A DNA stretch of 64,000 nt from Isoperla grammatica. Lineage: Eukaryota; Arthropoda; Insecta; Plecoptera; Perlodidae. Position 1 is the stretch's first letter; each line of letters opens with the position of its first letter. The notes beneath the pieces are model-generated. The model did not search any database and was not told the origin of the DNA. It saw only the letters and a program-made list of their open reading frames with translations. Below, in pieces: positions 10,716-21,971 of this stretch. The stretch is taken from assembly GCA_945910005.1 (NCBI GenBank), contig OX246744.1, positions 38,703,200 through 38,767,199 on the forward strand, written 5' to 3'. A program made the translations under genes and the position numbers.

Positions 10716-13193
10716 GTGCTGCTCTGCGGAGATTTCAATTTTCCTGACATTAGTTGGAAGCCTAGCCTTGAACACCCTGAATTGCTGCTGTCTTCTATTA
10801 TTGGCAATACAAATACCCAAGTCACATCTGAGTTCTTGAACAAACTGAATGAGCTGGGGTTATATCAGCGGAACCCTTTTGCTACTCGCGGAAACAACTT
10901 CCTGGATTTGTTGTTTGTCAACAATTTGGATGCCATTGCTGACGTCAGTTTAGCGGAACAGGCTGTGCGCTCGGATCACGCGGCTTTTCGGTGTGACCTG
11001 GCGTTCCCGAGTGCAAAGCCCGACTACAGCAACAAGACGAAACAACAACAATCAAACTACAACTGGGCCAAAGCTGATCTTAATCTACTGAGTGATGAAC
11101 TTTTGAAATGTCCTTGGGGTGTGTTATACAGCACAGTGGATGTCAACAAAAAGTGTGACATATTTTATAAAAATTTAGACAAGGCAATTGATGCTACTGT
11201 TCCCACTAGAAAAGTGAACGCAAGTAAATACCCTGCCTGGTTCAATCGGGAGGTTATTAACTCGTTGAATAACAAAAACAGGGCGCATAAGCTGTGGAAG
11301 AGAACGCGTTTAGATTGTCACATGGTAGAATTTCGTGTTAAACGATCAGAGTTTAAGAATCTTGTTAGGGCTGCACATAAGCGGTATTTACGGAAAATAA
11401 ATGATGACATTGGTAAGGAACCTAAACTTTTATGGGGATACATACGTCGCAAGACGAAGGTTAGGCGTGTCCCCGTTGAAGTTGAACATGAAGGTGTTAT
11501 TGCAAGCACTGTGACAATGTGTTGCCAACTGTTTTCGCGGTACTTCATGTCTAATTTTCAGCCAGTGTCCGTGCGTTCTTTGATCTTGCCAGAAACACAT
11601 CAGTATGGAACGGAGTCTTTATCGGGATTTCTTATATCGAGGTGTGAAGTTGAAGAATGTCTGAGAACATTAGTTGACAATAAGTCTGCAGGGCCGGATC
11701 GTATACCTATTAAGGTGCTCAAGCATTGTCGTGCGGTTTTATCTCAGCCGCTAGCAAATATTTTTAATTCCTCTTTACGGGCTGGAGAATTTCCTGAACG
11801 TTGGAAGCACGCGTTTGTGACACCGGTATTAAAGAAGGGAAGTCGGTATAAAGTACGTAATTACCGCCCAATTTCTTTGTTGTCCGTTGTTTCAAAGGTA
11901 TTTGAAAAATTAATACATAAGACCTTGTATAATCATGTCTCTAAACACATTGTGGTAGAACAACACGGTTTTACTAGTCGGCGGTCCACGGTGACCAACT
12001 TGGTTGAATTTACGAACGACCTTGCAATTAATATTAATAGTAAAAAACAAACCGACGCTGTTTACACCGACTTTACAAAGGCGTTCGATAGTGTTAACCA
12101 CACACTTCTTCTTCATAAGATCAGTGGGTATGGTGTGTGTGGTCCACTTTTTAACTTATTGACAAGTTACTTGAGTGGGCGAACGCAGGTGGTTGTTATT
12201 GACGATTCAATATCTCATTCTGAGATTGTTACATCAGGGGTCCCTCAAGGGTCTATTTTAGGTCCTTTACTGTTTACCTTATACGTCAATGATATACCTG
12301 CTTGCATTAAATCTTCTAAATGTCTTATGTATGCAGACGATTTAAAGATTTATCGCCCGGTGGGTACCGTACGTGACTGTTTACTTCTTCAAAAAGATAT
12401 CGATTGTCTATCTGAATGGTGTTCGGTGTGGAAGCTTGACCTTAATGTTGATAAATGCAAAATAATTACGTTCACCAATAAAAGAAAACATGTAATTTCA
12501 TTTCACTACATCTTAAATGATGTGGCCTTAGAAAGAGTGCAATCTATTCGAGATCTTGGTGTGGTGATGACTTACGACTTGTCTTTCAATAAACATCTAG
12601 ATTCCATTACTCCAAAAGCATATAAGCTGCTTGGCCTCCTAAGGCGGAACTGTATTAAACATTTTAAAATGTCAACCACAAGAGCTTTGTATGTTGCCCT
12701 GGTTCGGCCACAGGTGGAGTATGCCAGCGCTGTCTGGAGCCCTTATCACGTCACCAAGATTGAGAGTATAGAGAAAGTACAGAAGGCGTACATAAAGATG
12801 ATGTGTTTTAAACATTTTAAAGTTGAATTTCATAGGAGGGATTATTTGACGCATTGTTTTAATAATAAGATAATGACACTGGAAAACAGGCGCAAGCTAC
12901 TGGATTTATCGTTTTTGTATAAAATAGCCAATAATCTGTTTGACACCCCACTGCTCAGCCATTTAGATTTCTTTGTACCACCTAGACCAACTAGAAGCCA
13001 TCCGACATTCTATATATCTCAAAATAGGATAGATGTTTTAAAGTATTCTCCTCTTCGAAGGCTTCAGGCTGATTTTAACTCTTTGATAAATAACTCCAGT
13101 ATTTTACTAGATTTATTTGATACCTGTTTTAGAAGATTTCGTTCAAACGTAATTCTGTCACTTTTACCTATGACTCGGCAGGCCTATTTATAG
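10716..13193 (+). CDS. LINE endonuclease (C-terminal part) and reverse transcriptase
   Basis: 825 codons are open without a stop, unusual for a truncated copy. Residues 5-8 (GDFN) and 86-88 (SDH) are the C-terminal motifs of an APE-type endonuclease. The RT domain starts near residue 325 (SAGPDRIP). It shows RNYRPISLL, motif A YTDFTKAFD (residues 450-458), motif B SGVPQGSILGPLLF and the catalytic YADD at 539-542. The C-terminal domain has the VEYASAVW and FRRFRS-type segments seen in Jockey/CR1-group proteins. It would nick DNA and copy its own RNA by target-primed reverse transcription, but the N-terminal half of the endonuclease is missing. The codon used here as start is GTG, so no true initiator remains. 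Confidence 0.85.
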   Translation: MLLCGDFNFPDISWKPSLEHPELLLSSIIGNTNTQVTSEFLNKLNELGLYQRNPFATRGNNFLDLLFVNNLDAIADVSLAEQAVRSDHAAFRCDLAFPSAKPDYSNKTKQQQSNYNWAKADLNLLSDELLKCPWGVLYSTVDVNKKCDIFYKNLDKAIDATVPTRKVNASKYPAWFNREVINSLNNKNRAHKLWKRTRLDCHMVEFRVKRSEFKNLVRAAHKRYLRKINDDIGKEPKLLWGYIRRKTKVRRVPVEVEHEGVIASTVTMCCQLFSRYFMSNFQPVSVRSLILPETHQYGTESLSGFLISRCEVEECLRTLVDNKSAGPDRIPIKVLKHCRAVLSQPLANIFNSSLRAGEFPERWKHAFVTPVLKKGSRYKVRNYRPISLLSVVSKVFEKLIHKTLYNHVSKHIVVEQHGFTSRRSTVTNLVEFTNDLAININSKKQTDAVYTDFTKAFDSVNHTLLLHKISGYGVCGPLFNLLTSYLSGRTQVVVIDDSISHSEIVTSGVPQGSILGPLLFTLYVNDIPACIKSSKCLMYADDLKIYRPVGTVRDCLLLQKDIDCLSEWCSVWKLDLNVDKCKIITFTNKRKHVISFHYILNDVALERVQSIRDLGVVMTYDLSFNKHLDSITPKAYKLLGLLRRNCIKHFKMSTTRALYVALVRPQVEYASAVWSPYHVTKIESIEKVQKAYIKMMCFKHFKVEFHRRDYLTHCFNNKIMTLENRRKLLDLSFLYKIANNLFDTPLLSHLDFFVPPRPTRSHPTFYISQNRIDVLKYSPLRRLQADFNSLINNSSILLDLFDTCFRRFRSNVILSLLPMTRQAYL

Positions 13194-13359
13194 GGCTGCG
13201 TTGTTGGCAATGTTTGTGTAAAACTTGTTATGTAATGTTTACTGTTATATCTAATTATTGCTTTTTTTATGTGACTATACTAACGACAATATGTACTTAT
13301 TTTCAGGTTTTATTATATTTACACTGGTGGAATCATTTGTATTCTGTTGTAAATAAAGG

Positions 13360-13360
<1 letters not shown>

Positions 13361-13399
<39 letters not shown>
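13361..13399 (+). repeat. (ATT)n tail of the LINE
   Basis: About 13 ATT units directly follow AAATAAAGGC. This is the microsatellite 3' end of the element. Confidence 0.85.
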
Positions 13400-14960
13400 T
13401 GAAAGTCAAGCCGAAGACTATGGTTCAAGATGGATCGCACTTCACAATGATATGTGTTTCCTTCTTTATACTTGGGGTACGTACGTTGTTTGTACATGTA
13501 GGAAACATATGGAATTCAATGAGTGGGTTCGAACCATGGGGGCCGCCAGGATATTTTCCAAGGAGGGGCAAATCAATGCGGTATGGGCCATGGGCGTACT
13601 AACGAGGCTACGGCTATCCATGAGTTGGAAACAACTGAGGGTTTATCAGTTGTCAGTTGTGGTCTTTTTGTCGACGAGCATGTACCGTTCTTATGTGCTA
13701 GTCATGACGGCTTGATACGGCATGATGGCTTGGTGGAAGTAAGTGTCCATCTTCTGCTAAGGAAATGTCCCCAGAATAAGGCATCGCAATGTGGTCTACG
13801 TTGCATTTGTATGTTTTGCAGAACATATGTTGACACGTCGCAGAAATAATAAAGATACTTCTACTTTTAAAAATCATTTTTGGAATAAACGTTGTATATT
13901 ATAGCTCGCCACATTCTTAGTTCCCTCATAAGGGCGGAAGGTGTCTATAACGCCCAATGCTATTTACGCAAAATAATAAAGGACTCATTCTTCATGAACG
14001 TCATATAAAAACATTAAATTGATTGTTACTGCAATCAGAACCAAGACAACCCCAAACTAACGCATCATTGGGCGTATGATATAATTATATTGCATTATAT
14101 CTGTCGTATGTATCATTTTTATTTGAATTTGTTTGATTTTATTCCGCATCACCAGTGTCACGATCAAATCAACTGCGCCTACTAAACGTTTCCGTCGCAA
14201 GGAGTCGGTCTACATGGCGTATACGCTCCACCAGACCACTGCATTACGGTGACATAATATTACTTTTATAATTATACGGTTGTGGTATCTTTTATATCGG
14301 ATAATGTAGATAATACTTGCAGCGAAAGTCACCAGTGGCGAGAAGACGTTTACCTGACGTTTTCACTACGCGACTCTTACTGCAAGCATCGAAGTGCATC
14401 TAACTCGATGTTGCCGACGCAAAACTATAATTGATTTTTTAGAATAGAAAACTTTCTTTAATCGGTGGGCTTTTACCACGAAACAACCCGTTTCAAACTT
14501 CATCCCAATCGGATGTTGCGTGTGGAAGGTATTAAGCCGTAAAGATCATTAAAAAATTCAAAAATTCTTCAGTTCATGGATGATAACAGTAAGGTCTCCG
14601 TAGTTCGCTGGTGAGAGGATTGCAGCAGGTGGCTGTTTTAGGGACATGCAACATAGGGCGGGAAGTTGTCGGAATGAAATGTGGTTTCGCCCGGATTAGT
14701 GATTTTGACCCGTCGTACATATAATAGTAATATCCGGCGAGAGTTACCGAGATTTAGATGATGTTACAATAATAATTTGTTTTAATATTATTATTTCAAT
14801 ATCCAACATACAATAACAAATAGCGAACATTCATATTATGCTCCACTAAGCCAATTATGGCTTATCAGTGGGTCTATATAACAAAAAGTATGTTTTAAGC
14901 GGAGCAAAAAAATAAATTAAAAATTACCAACAAAGCAATAATCATAATTAAATTAAAAAT
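13400..14960. other. Intergenic sequence without recognised features
   Basis: ORFs of up to 108 codons occur here but none shows a domain. No repeat structure is recognised before the AAT microsatellite. Confidence 0.5.
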
Positions 14961-14963
14961 AAC

Positions 14964-15007
<44 letters not shown>

Positions 15008-15011
15008 TAAT

Positions 15012-15091
<80 letters not shown>

Positions 15092-15120
15092 TAATTATAA
15101 TAATAATAATAATAATAATA

Positions 15121-15186
<66 letters not shown>

Positions 15187-15260
15187 GTAAAAATAATAAT
15201 ACTACTAATAATAATAATAATAATAATAATTATTATAATAATAATAATAATAATAATAAC

Positions 15261-15292
<32 letters not shown>

Positions 15293-15362
15293 ACATCAAA
15301 ATAATAATAATAAAAATAATAATACAAATAATAATAATTATTATTATTACAATAATAATAAT
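14961..15362. repeat. Long (AAT/ATT)n microsatellite
   Basis: About 400 bp of AAT units carry scattered interruptions (GATAATTAT, AATAGTAAT). Two GATAATTATAATAAT interruptions about 80 bp apart suggest internal duplication. Smaller AAT tracts follow at 15530-15565 and near 15585-15604. The poly-isoleucine ORFs are artefacts. Confidence 0.9.
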
Positions 15363-15621
15363 ACATAGCATCCACACTTTCTTTGGAAAAATAAAATTGC
15401 CAATGATTTGTGAAATTAGTTCTAAGAAGACTTCGATAAGGTATATAAACAGATAGAAATACTTGACATTTATGTTCGTACAACATGTTAACGCCGGTTT
15501 TGACCGAGTTTGTATGTATTGCAACAATAAAATAATAATAATAATAATAATTATTATTATTATTGATATAATAAGCCATAATTATTATTTGTATTATTAT
15601 TAATAAAACTAGGTAAAAACG

Positions 15622-16218
15622 AGTGTTAACATTAATGCGAATCAGGCAAGATTACTTACGGTCGTGTATGTTGTATGTTAGTGCGCCGTATGGCCAGGCC
15701 GTATTGTCGGGTAGATAGGCAGACTACTCAGCAAGATATGTAATAAGCTGACACAACTAGTTTATTGACAATTATTTGCGACTCCAAGTTAAACGAAATT
15801 AACAAATATAAAACTGTAACTATAGTGTGGCCGCTACCCTTGCCTTTGCTTCGTCTCTCACTGTCTGAAGATAAACGCGACCAACACTGCGCAATAGGCC
15901 GGCAGGCAGGTGCGGTGCTCAGTGATAAGAGATAAGCGAGGCAAACATGAGCCCGTGATGTGTCCACTTTGCCAAGTTTCGAGATAAACGGAGTGTTGCG
16001 TTATAGGCTCCAGTGTTTTTTTTAGGCTGACACTTGAAACTGGTGGCATTTTACAAAATAAAACAAAAACAAGGTATCATTAATTATTCTTAATTGTGTT
16101 ATGTGATTATTTCAAATAAATCAATAATAACACGACACTACTATTGCATAGCAACAATTTTAAAACAAAACCTTGGAAATTTATAATCTGAATTCGCAGT
16201 ACTTGATCAGTCTACTGG
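15622..16218 (+). repeat. Dispersed ~600-bp repeat, copy 2
   Basis: Second copy of the family at 3617-4221, same orientation. It is flanked by unrelated sequence on both sides, which supports a true dispersed element rather than a local duplication. Confidence 0.8.
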
Positions 16219-16291
16219 ATTTACTTCTAGCGCAGTAATTTCGAAGCGCACTCACTGCGCGCGCGCTACAAGCAATCTGGTGGACCTTGGA

Positions 16292-16558
16292 GTACGCAAC
16301 CTACCTTAAACTGCTGCAATTAACAAGTATTATCCACATTTAAATAAATAAAATGTTCCACGTAAATTTGTTGTGTATAGTTATTATCAACGACGCTTTT
16401 TGTTTAATTTTCGATATGGTGGATGTGACGTGTGTTTGTTCTGATTCAAAACGTAATGTACTTGTTGAATGTCATGCATTTCGTCTTTTAGTGGTGTTTC
16501 AGTCTATGTGTGGCACACCCAAATAGTGCCTAATGCTTACAAGTGTATAACACGTACC

Positions 16559-16590
<32 letters not shown>

Positions 16591-18173
16591 TGTCTATCCT
16601 ATTCAGTTATAAAAACTGATTTACAAAGGAGGACCTTAAATAAAACTAAGCTATGCAAACAATGAATAGTAATGAAATCATAAATAACAATAACAACAAA
16701 AACAAAACAAACTACTGAACTATATAAAATATAATCAAGAACAAGAAAAAATAATTGAGAAATGAAATAAAATCACATGAAGTGGAAATTCAACATATTA
16801 AAAAAAAAAAAAATAGAAGTATGCAAATAAGAAAGAACATGAAGAAACAAAAAAAAATTGTTGGAAAAAATAAATATATGTAGGATATAAAAGTAAAAAA
16901 GAAGAGAAAAAAGAAGAAAGAAAAGAAAAAAGAAAAAGGATAAAGAAAAAAGAAAGAAAAAAGAAAGAAAAAAGAAAAAAGAAAAAAGAAAAAGAAAAAA
17001 GAAAAAAGAAAAAAGAAAAAAGAAAAAAGAAAAAAGAAAAAAGAAAAAAAGAAAAACTGATTTGTTAACGGTCCCAACTCAAACGAAATGAGGATTGCAA
17101 AAAATCAGAAACTGCAATCTGGGTTACTATGGTATTGTGTTAGCACGGGCGCGTTTGTTGTGTGTTATTACAAAGTGCATTATTTATACCACTTTCTGGA
17201 TGACATTTGGGGTTTTACGTCCCATATTTTTGCAACGAGGCTAATATTACGTTTCGTTGAAGCTTATCGGAAAAATGCGGTCAAAATGGAAAAACAATAT
17301 TAATTGTTTTAACGACATAATCAAACTACAAGCATGGAAGCTGGCGCTATTTGCAAAGAAGAGTTATTGAATGGGCTCGATGTTGTTTAATTGCGTGAAA
17401 ATTGAGACGGCCTACGTGGTGAAAATATGCAGCTGGTGCATCAGACATTCTAATATAACTGTAAACCAGCTCGTTCATGTCAAGTGCTGAAAAGTATTTT
17501 GTGACCCGAAATTAATATTGAAGGTCAACAAAGTCAACAATTATCGTTCCATGCCAGTGCTTCGACCCCTACATTGCGGTACGTTGAGGGGTAGGGGTAG
17601 ATTTTAAAACACAGCGTCTTCTCCTCTCAAGTTGTTGACACTGCAACACACTCTCATAGCAGGACCAAAGTATTTGACAGGTCAATATTACATCTCGCTG
17701 TACCCAGTGGAATGATAAGTGGGCAAATGATGTAATGCCGCAACCACAATTGTCGGCATCGTAATCGGGATTGGGATCGCAATCGTACAATTTCTCATGA
17801 TAAATCATTACAACATTACGCGCGCCATAAGAATTATGCAAGTAAACATTTTCATGATTTTCGAATTGCGATTGCAATACCGAAACGGACTTCGTCCACG
17901 CAGATAGGACACAACGCACACGAAATGTAAAAGTAAGCTTACTCTTCAAAGTTTATCACATTGTCAACAAATTTTAAAATCTGCGACTGCAAGCATACGA
18001 GTATAGACGGAAATTAACATTTCAAGAGTTTATTGGTGCCATATAAAACGTAGGCCCTACTGTGGCCTACAACATAACAAATCACAATTAAAAAACACAT
18101 TTTCGTTTTACATTTATTTATATAAATGTGGATAATACTTGTTAATTGCAGAAGTTTAAGGTAGGTTGCGTAC
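16292..18173. mobile_element. Possible 1.9-kb element bounded by ~62-bp inverted repeats
   Basis: 16292-16352 begins GTACGCAACCTACCTTAAAC. It is the reverse complement, with few mismatches, of about 18106-18173, which ends GTTTAAGGTAGGTTGCGTAC. The interior holds a LINE tail fragment (16557-17120) and anonymous sequence. No transposase is seen and no clear target duplication is present. It could be a TIR element or two inverted MITE copies. Confidence 0.5.
16557..17120 (-). mobile_element. LINE 3'-end fragment, minus strand (family of 45432-46854)
   Basis: The run (ATTT)n followed by AATGTCTATCCTATTCAG and a long GAAAAA-rich tract ending ACTGATTTGTTAACGGTCCC matches 45432-45976. That copy also keeps RT-coding sequence. 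On the minus strand this is a 5'-truncated LINE whose tail is (TAAA)n. The purine-rich tract (about 16898-17058) is part of the element, as it occurs in both copies. No coding part remains here. Confidence 0.8.
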
Positions 18174-20621
18174 GTATCCCTTTAGGAGTTTGGAATATTA
18201 ATCGAAAATAATATTATGTACTTATGTTCTAACAATTTAATCTGTTTCAATTGAGTATTTGGGAAAACAAGTGAGTTATGTTATACAATTATTAATTTAT
18301 TTGTAAAATTGTGTTTCATCCTCGAATAATGAGTGTATCACTTGCTTTTGTTATCGCAATGGTTGTATGCAAATGAATGTGGATAGACATTTCTGAGTAT
18401 GTAGTTAGAGTTATTATTAGTCTTTATCGTATGATATATTTATATTTTGCCCCTTTTGAACTCAAAACATAACCATTCACGTTTCAATTTGAATTAAACA
18501 CATGCTGTCAAATGACATTGGATTCTTAAAGCCAAAACCATCGTTATGGATACTGGCAGTGTATGAAGGTATAACTGTAATAAGAGTTCGCCCCGACTGG
18601 GAATAGAACCAGGATCCTCCGGCTCCACATATAATAATACATAATAAAATTTGAATTTACTAGAGGTTTGTTCGCCGGTCGAGGCAAACTTGTATTATAT
18701 TAACATTTTGAATACTTAATTAATAATTATTAAGTAATAAATTAATTGGTTCAAACGGTAATAAAAAATTCAATGTCGCATTGATTGGGCATTTCATTTA
18801 TACTATTTTAGTAACGACTATAGACTTAAACGTAGCGTAATGGTGACAATACACTGATAACGTATGTTAGTATGTTAATTAAATTATAATAACTATCAAA
18901 CTAATTGGCTAGTGATTGTGATTTTAGTAGCCTATAACATACAAGCTGTTTCTGCTAGGAAGCACTTGCATGATTATAACGTTACTAGAATTGTTTAGAT
19001 TCGATGTACATTGAGATTCCAAATTTAATCACTATGATTTATATTTTTAATTAAGTAATGCAATCAATAAAACGACAACACACTTCAAAATGTTTAAAAT
19101 AAATTAAATACATACACACTTGATTTAACCCTGTGGTTTATTTGTGAAAATGTGATGCCAAACTCTAAAAATTAATATTTTATTATTTTTTATTATGTAA
19201 TTTAATATGCAAATTTAATCAACTTCGACACCTTAGATTTTTCTAGACTTATACTATGTTAAAAAGTATTCTTTACTGAATCCAGTACAAAAAAAACATT
19301 TCTGTTGCAATTTGTTCAAGGTCAAGGCCCCATATGACTTAGGTCTCCTAGTCTATATGCATGAAAGATTCACACATCCACGACATATTACCGTGATAGC
19401 TGGCGGCTTTTGGGTTCTCATCAGGGGGTTGAGTGTTACAAGTTGTCAGGTATTGTGAGAGCTGAGTGAACAGTGGCCGGAGTCTCCTCGCTACCGGGAG
19501 AATATAACTATGCGACAGGGGGCGGAACGAAATACAGAGAACACGGCCTAATTTGTGGTCTTGCATATTGCCAACCCTCAACCACATCTATCTACCTATC
19601 TCAGGACGACGTCATGCAAGTGACAATTATTGTTAATGCATTAATTAGATCTCGCTTTCTAATTCATTATTATGGATAATGACTAATGGCGATTATGGTG
19701 ATGGCAGAAGCAGAAAAGAATAACCCGATAATAAGAGGTGGGGGCGAGAAGTTAAAGAAACAAGACTAGAAACAATACCAATGTAAAACAATGTCGTTTT
19801 ACAAATAAACTATGTATAGTTGATAAGATTGTATTGCTTGTTCTAAGCGAAAGTGTATGTCAATTGAAAAAAATTAATGACAATTCCCCCCCCCCCCCCC
19901 CAGCATGGGATCATAGCTGAAAAAGATAGGGATAGTAGGACGTAAAGAGGATGAAAAGGTAAAGGGGAGGCTTTCGTCTGGCTCCTCCCCCTCGACCTGT
20001 CCGGCCGGCTAGGATGGTCCTATACCAGAAGCCAGCAGCCGGCATAGCTCTTAGGGTCCACTTGCCCACTTCACTTAGTACTCACCTTAGTACCTTACTT
20101 AGTAGTTCACCTCGTACTTGTCATTTTTTTTATTACCAAAAAGGACAGGACATAAAAACATGCACATCACAATTCTACCACACAGACCAGCCTAGGCCAG
20201 GCCGGGCTACAATTAATTACCCTTCAAGGAGAACAACCCAAGAGCATGTTAACGGGATGGCAAAGGGGCGGGACGGGATTCTTTATGAAACAGGTGGTGC
20301 AAAGGAGAATGCAACAATGTCATTCGTGTCATGTACACTTTACTTGCTTAAAACTATTTTAATGTTACATTTAAGGTATCAAAATTATAAATATAAAATA
20401 TAAATCCACAAGCATTGAAAACATTCACAATTGGGCTCAACTCAGATAGCTTAGTTGTAAAATCTACAATCTACATACTCATTAATAATAGTAATAATAC
20501 AATGCACACACACTTTGTAAACACAGTTTAAAGGTAATAACATATGTTTTAAAAAAGCATTGAAAGCTTAAAATATAAGTTGTAAAAGTAAAGAAATTAC
20601 CATAGTTACACACAAAAAAGG
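18174..20621. other. Intergenic sequence, mostly unrecognised
   Basis: Mostly AT-rich. A C-tract lies near 19887-19902. At about 18583-18626 the minus strand has a string resembling a tRNA B box (GGTTCTATTCC), possibly an old SINE. A 129-codon ORF at 20014-20403 has no recognised domain. No gene is supported. Confidence 0.5.
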
Positions 20622-20635
20622 TCAGCATAATGCTA

Positions 20636-21294
20636 ACGATAGACGATCGAGAAAATCGCGCGAGTTGACTCGCGTAAGAATCTTGCTATGAGCAGGCCCA
20701 TACTTGATAACATGCAACTCGCCAACCTCCTAATAGACGGTTGAGCCAACTCGTGCGAGTTGAAAAAATGTCCAACAATTCCAACTAGTTAGCGAGAAAA
20801 GTTAGCAAGCCCCAATCAAAGATCGCTGTGGTATCACATGATCATTGATGCGAGAGATGTCTACCGACTAAACTTTCAGTACTATTTATTGTTGTCAAAG
20901 CCCGCGAAGAATGTAAACATAGTACCCATAACCTATCATTATGAATAATACTGGATTTACTTTAAATATACTTTACTCGATGTACTGCTCTCGCAATGAC
21001 AACAGAGATTGCAATTGCTGCGGCCAATATATTTAGATTTATAATAACTCTAAAGAAGAAGGCAAGAAAAATAAACGTTAAACAGAAGAGAAATAATCTC
21101 TTCCAATGTGCGTTGATGAAGTAGAAAACAACGCATAGGCGTACTACGACGGCAACTATTGTAACTAGTGAGTAAACAGTATCACACCTATAGGGGCCAC
21201 TGCTGTGCTGTCAAACGATTTCTGTTGAACGTGTATTAGCGATGGCAATAAACTCTCGCGAGCCAACTCGCGCGATTTTCTCGATCGTCTATCG
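20636..21294. mobile_element. TIR element with 14-bp flanking duplication (659 bp)
   Basis: The left end ACGATAGACGATCGAGAAAA is matched in reverse complement at the right end. The match extends about 40 bp through CGCGCGAGTTG. A perfect 14-bp direct repeat TCAGCATAATGCTA flanks it (20622-20635 and 21295-21308). No ORF is found. The flank is itself nearly palindromic, so an alternative reading extends the TIRs outward with two mismatches. The superfamily is unknown, since a 14-bp duplication is longer than usual for cut-and-paste elements. Confidence 0.65.
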
Positions 21295-21719
21295 TCAGCA
21301 TAATGCTATGAGAATAATGCAATACGTGCACTCGTGATCAATAATGTCAAGAGTAAATTGAATCTAGCAGAATGAGTTCAATTGAATGCCTTAAATTTCT
21401 GTTGCCAAGATAAAGAAATATTGTAAATAACTTAAATTAACATTTCACATACCATAAGAACACAATAAGAACAATGCGACTGTGCAATACATGCACGCAC
21501 ACCTTGACAACACAGACTCCAGTTTACATTTCATCTAGATGAATGATTATACCAATTTATAAAAACAATTGAGGTGATTACTTGAAAGTAGTAGATAGTG
21601 GTTCAATGCGAGCAATGTTTAACAAGGATATTAGTGGGCAGCTTGCCAGGCTGCCTAACTGATGAAAACCAACCTTGGCACAGAAAACAGAGCCAAGAAC
21701 GTAACTGAGCACTTACTTG

Positions 21720-21888
21720 TATACTTGGCCAAAAATACCCTTACATATGCTTTAGTCACAGGCGAGGCACTCATAGCCAACCAGAGAACCGCCCAAGACA
21801 CACTCGCGCAAATACCGATCGCTGATTGGCTACAAACCGTCGTCTGTGACGAAAGCATATTGTGTAAGGTAGTGTTGGGGCAACTATA
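21720..21888. mobile_element. Palindromic MITE, copy 1
   Basis: The ends TATACTTGG... and ...GGCAACTATA pair across about 45 bp, including the CTTACA(C)ATGCTTT(C)GTCAC core. It lies just downstream of the stop codon of the minus-strand gene, probably in its 3' UTR. Further copies are at 24835-25001 and 29533-29711. The TA dinucleotides at the ends would fit a Tc1/mariner-type target but are not decisive. Confidence 0.7.
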
Positions 21889-21971
21889 ACAGCTGGGTTT
21901 AGTATCTTTCTCTGCACTCGTCGAGTGCAACGTGGTGTAACAGTATACATGTTGAAAACCAACCGCCCAGA

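Larger units (their letters stand above)
10687..13399 (+). mobile_element. LINE (non-LTR retrotransposon), 5'-truncated
   Basis: The element carries a long open endonuclease-RT frame, a short 3' UTR (13194-13360) and a terminal (ATT)n tail (about 13361-13399). This is the usual end of Jockey/CR1-like LINEs. It begins inside the endonuclease domain, about 28 bp after the foldback element, so it is 5' truncated or cut. No target duplication was found. Confidence 0.8.

Noticed and set aside
14895..15579. Poly-Ile, poly-Tyr and poly-Asn ORFs
   Set aside because: They are frames of the AAT microsatellite.
17569..17949. 126-codon minus-strand ORF
   Set aside because: No recognisable domain and no conserved pattern. 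Chance ORF in this composition.
18583..18626. tRNA-like B box on the minus strand
   Set aside because: One mismatch to the B-box consensus and no A box at the expected distance, so it is too weak to call.
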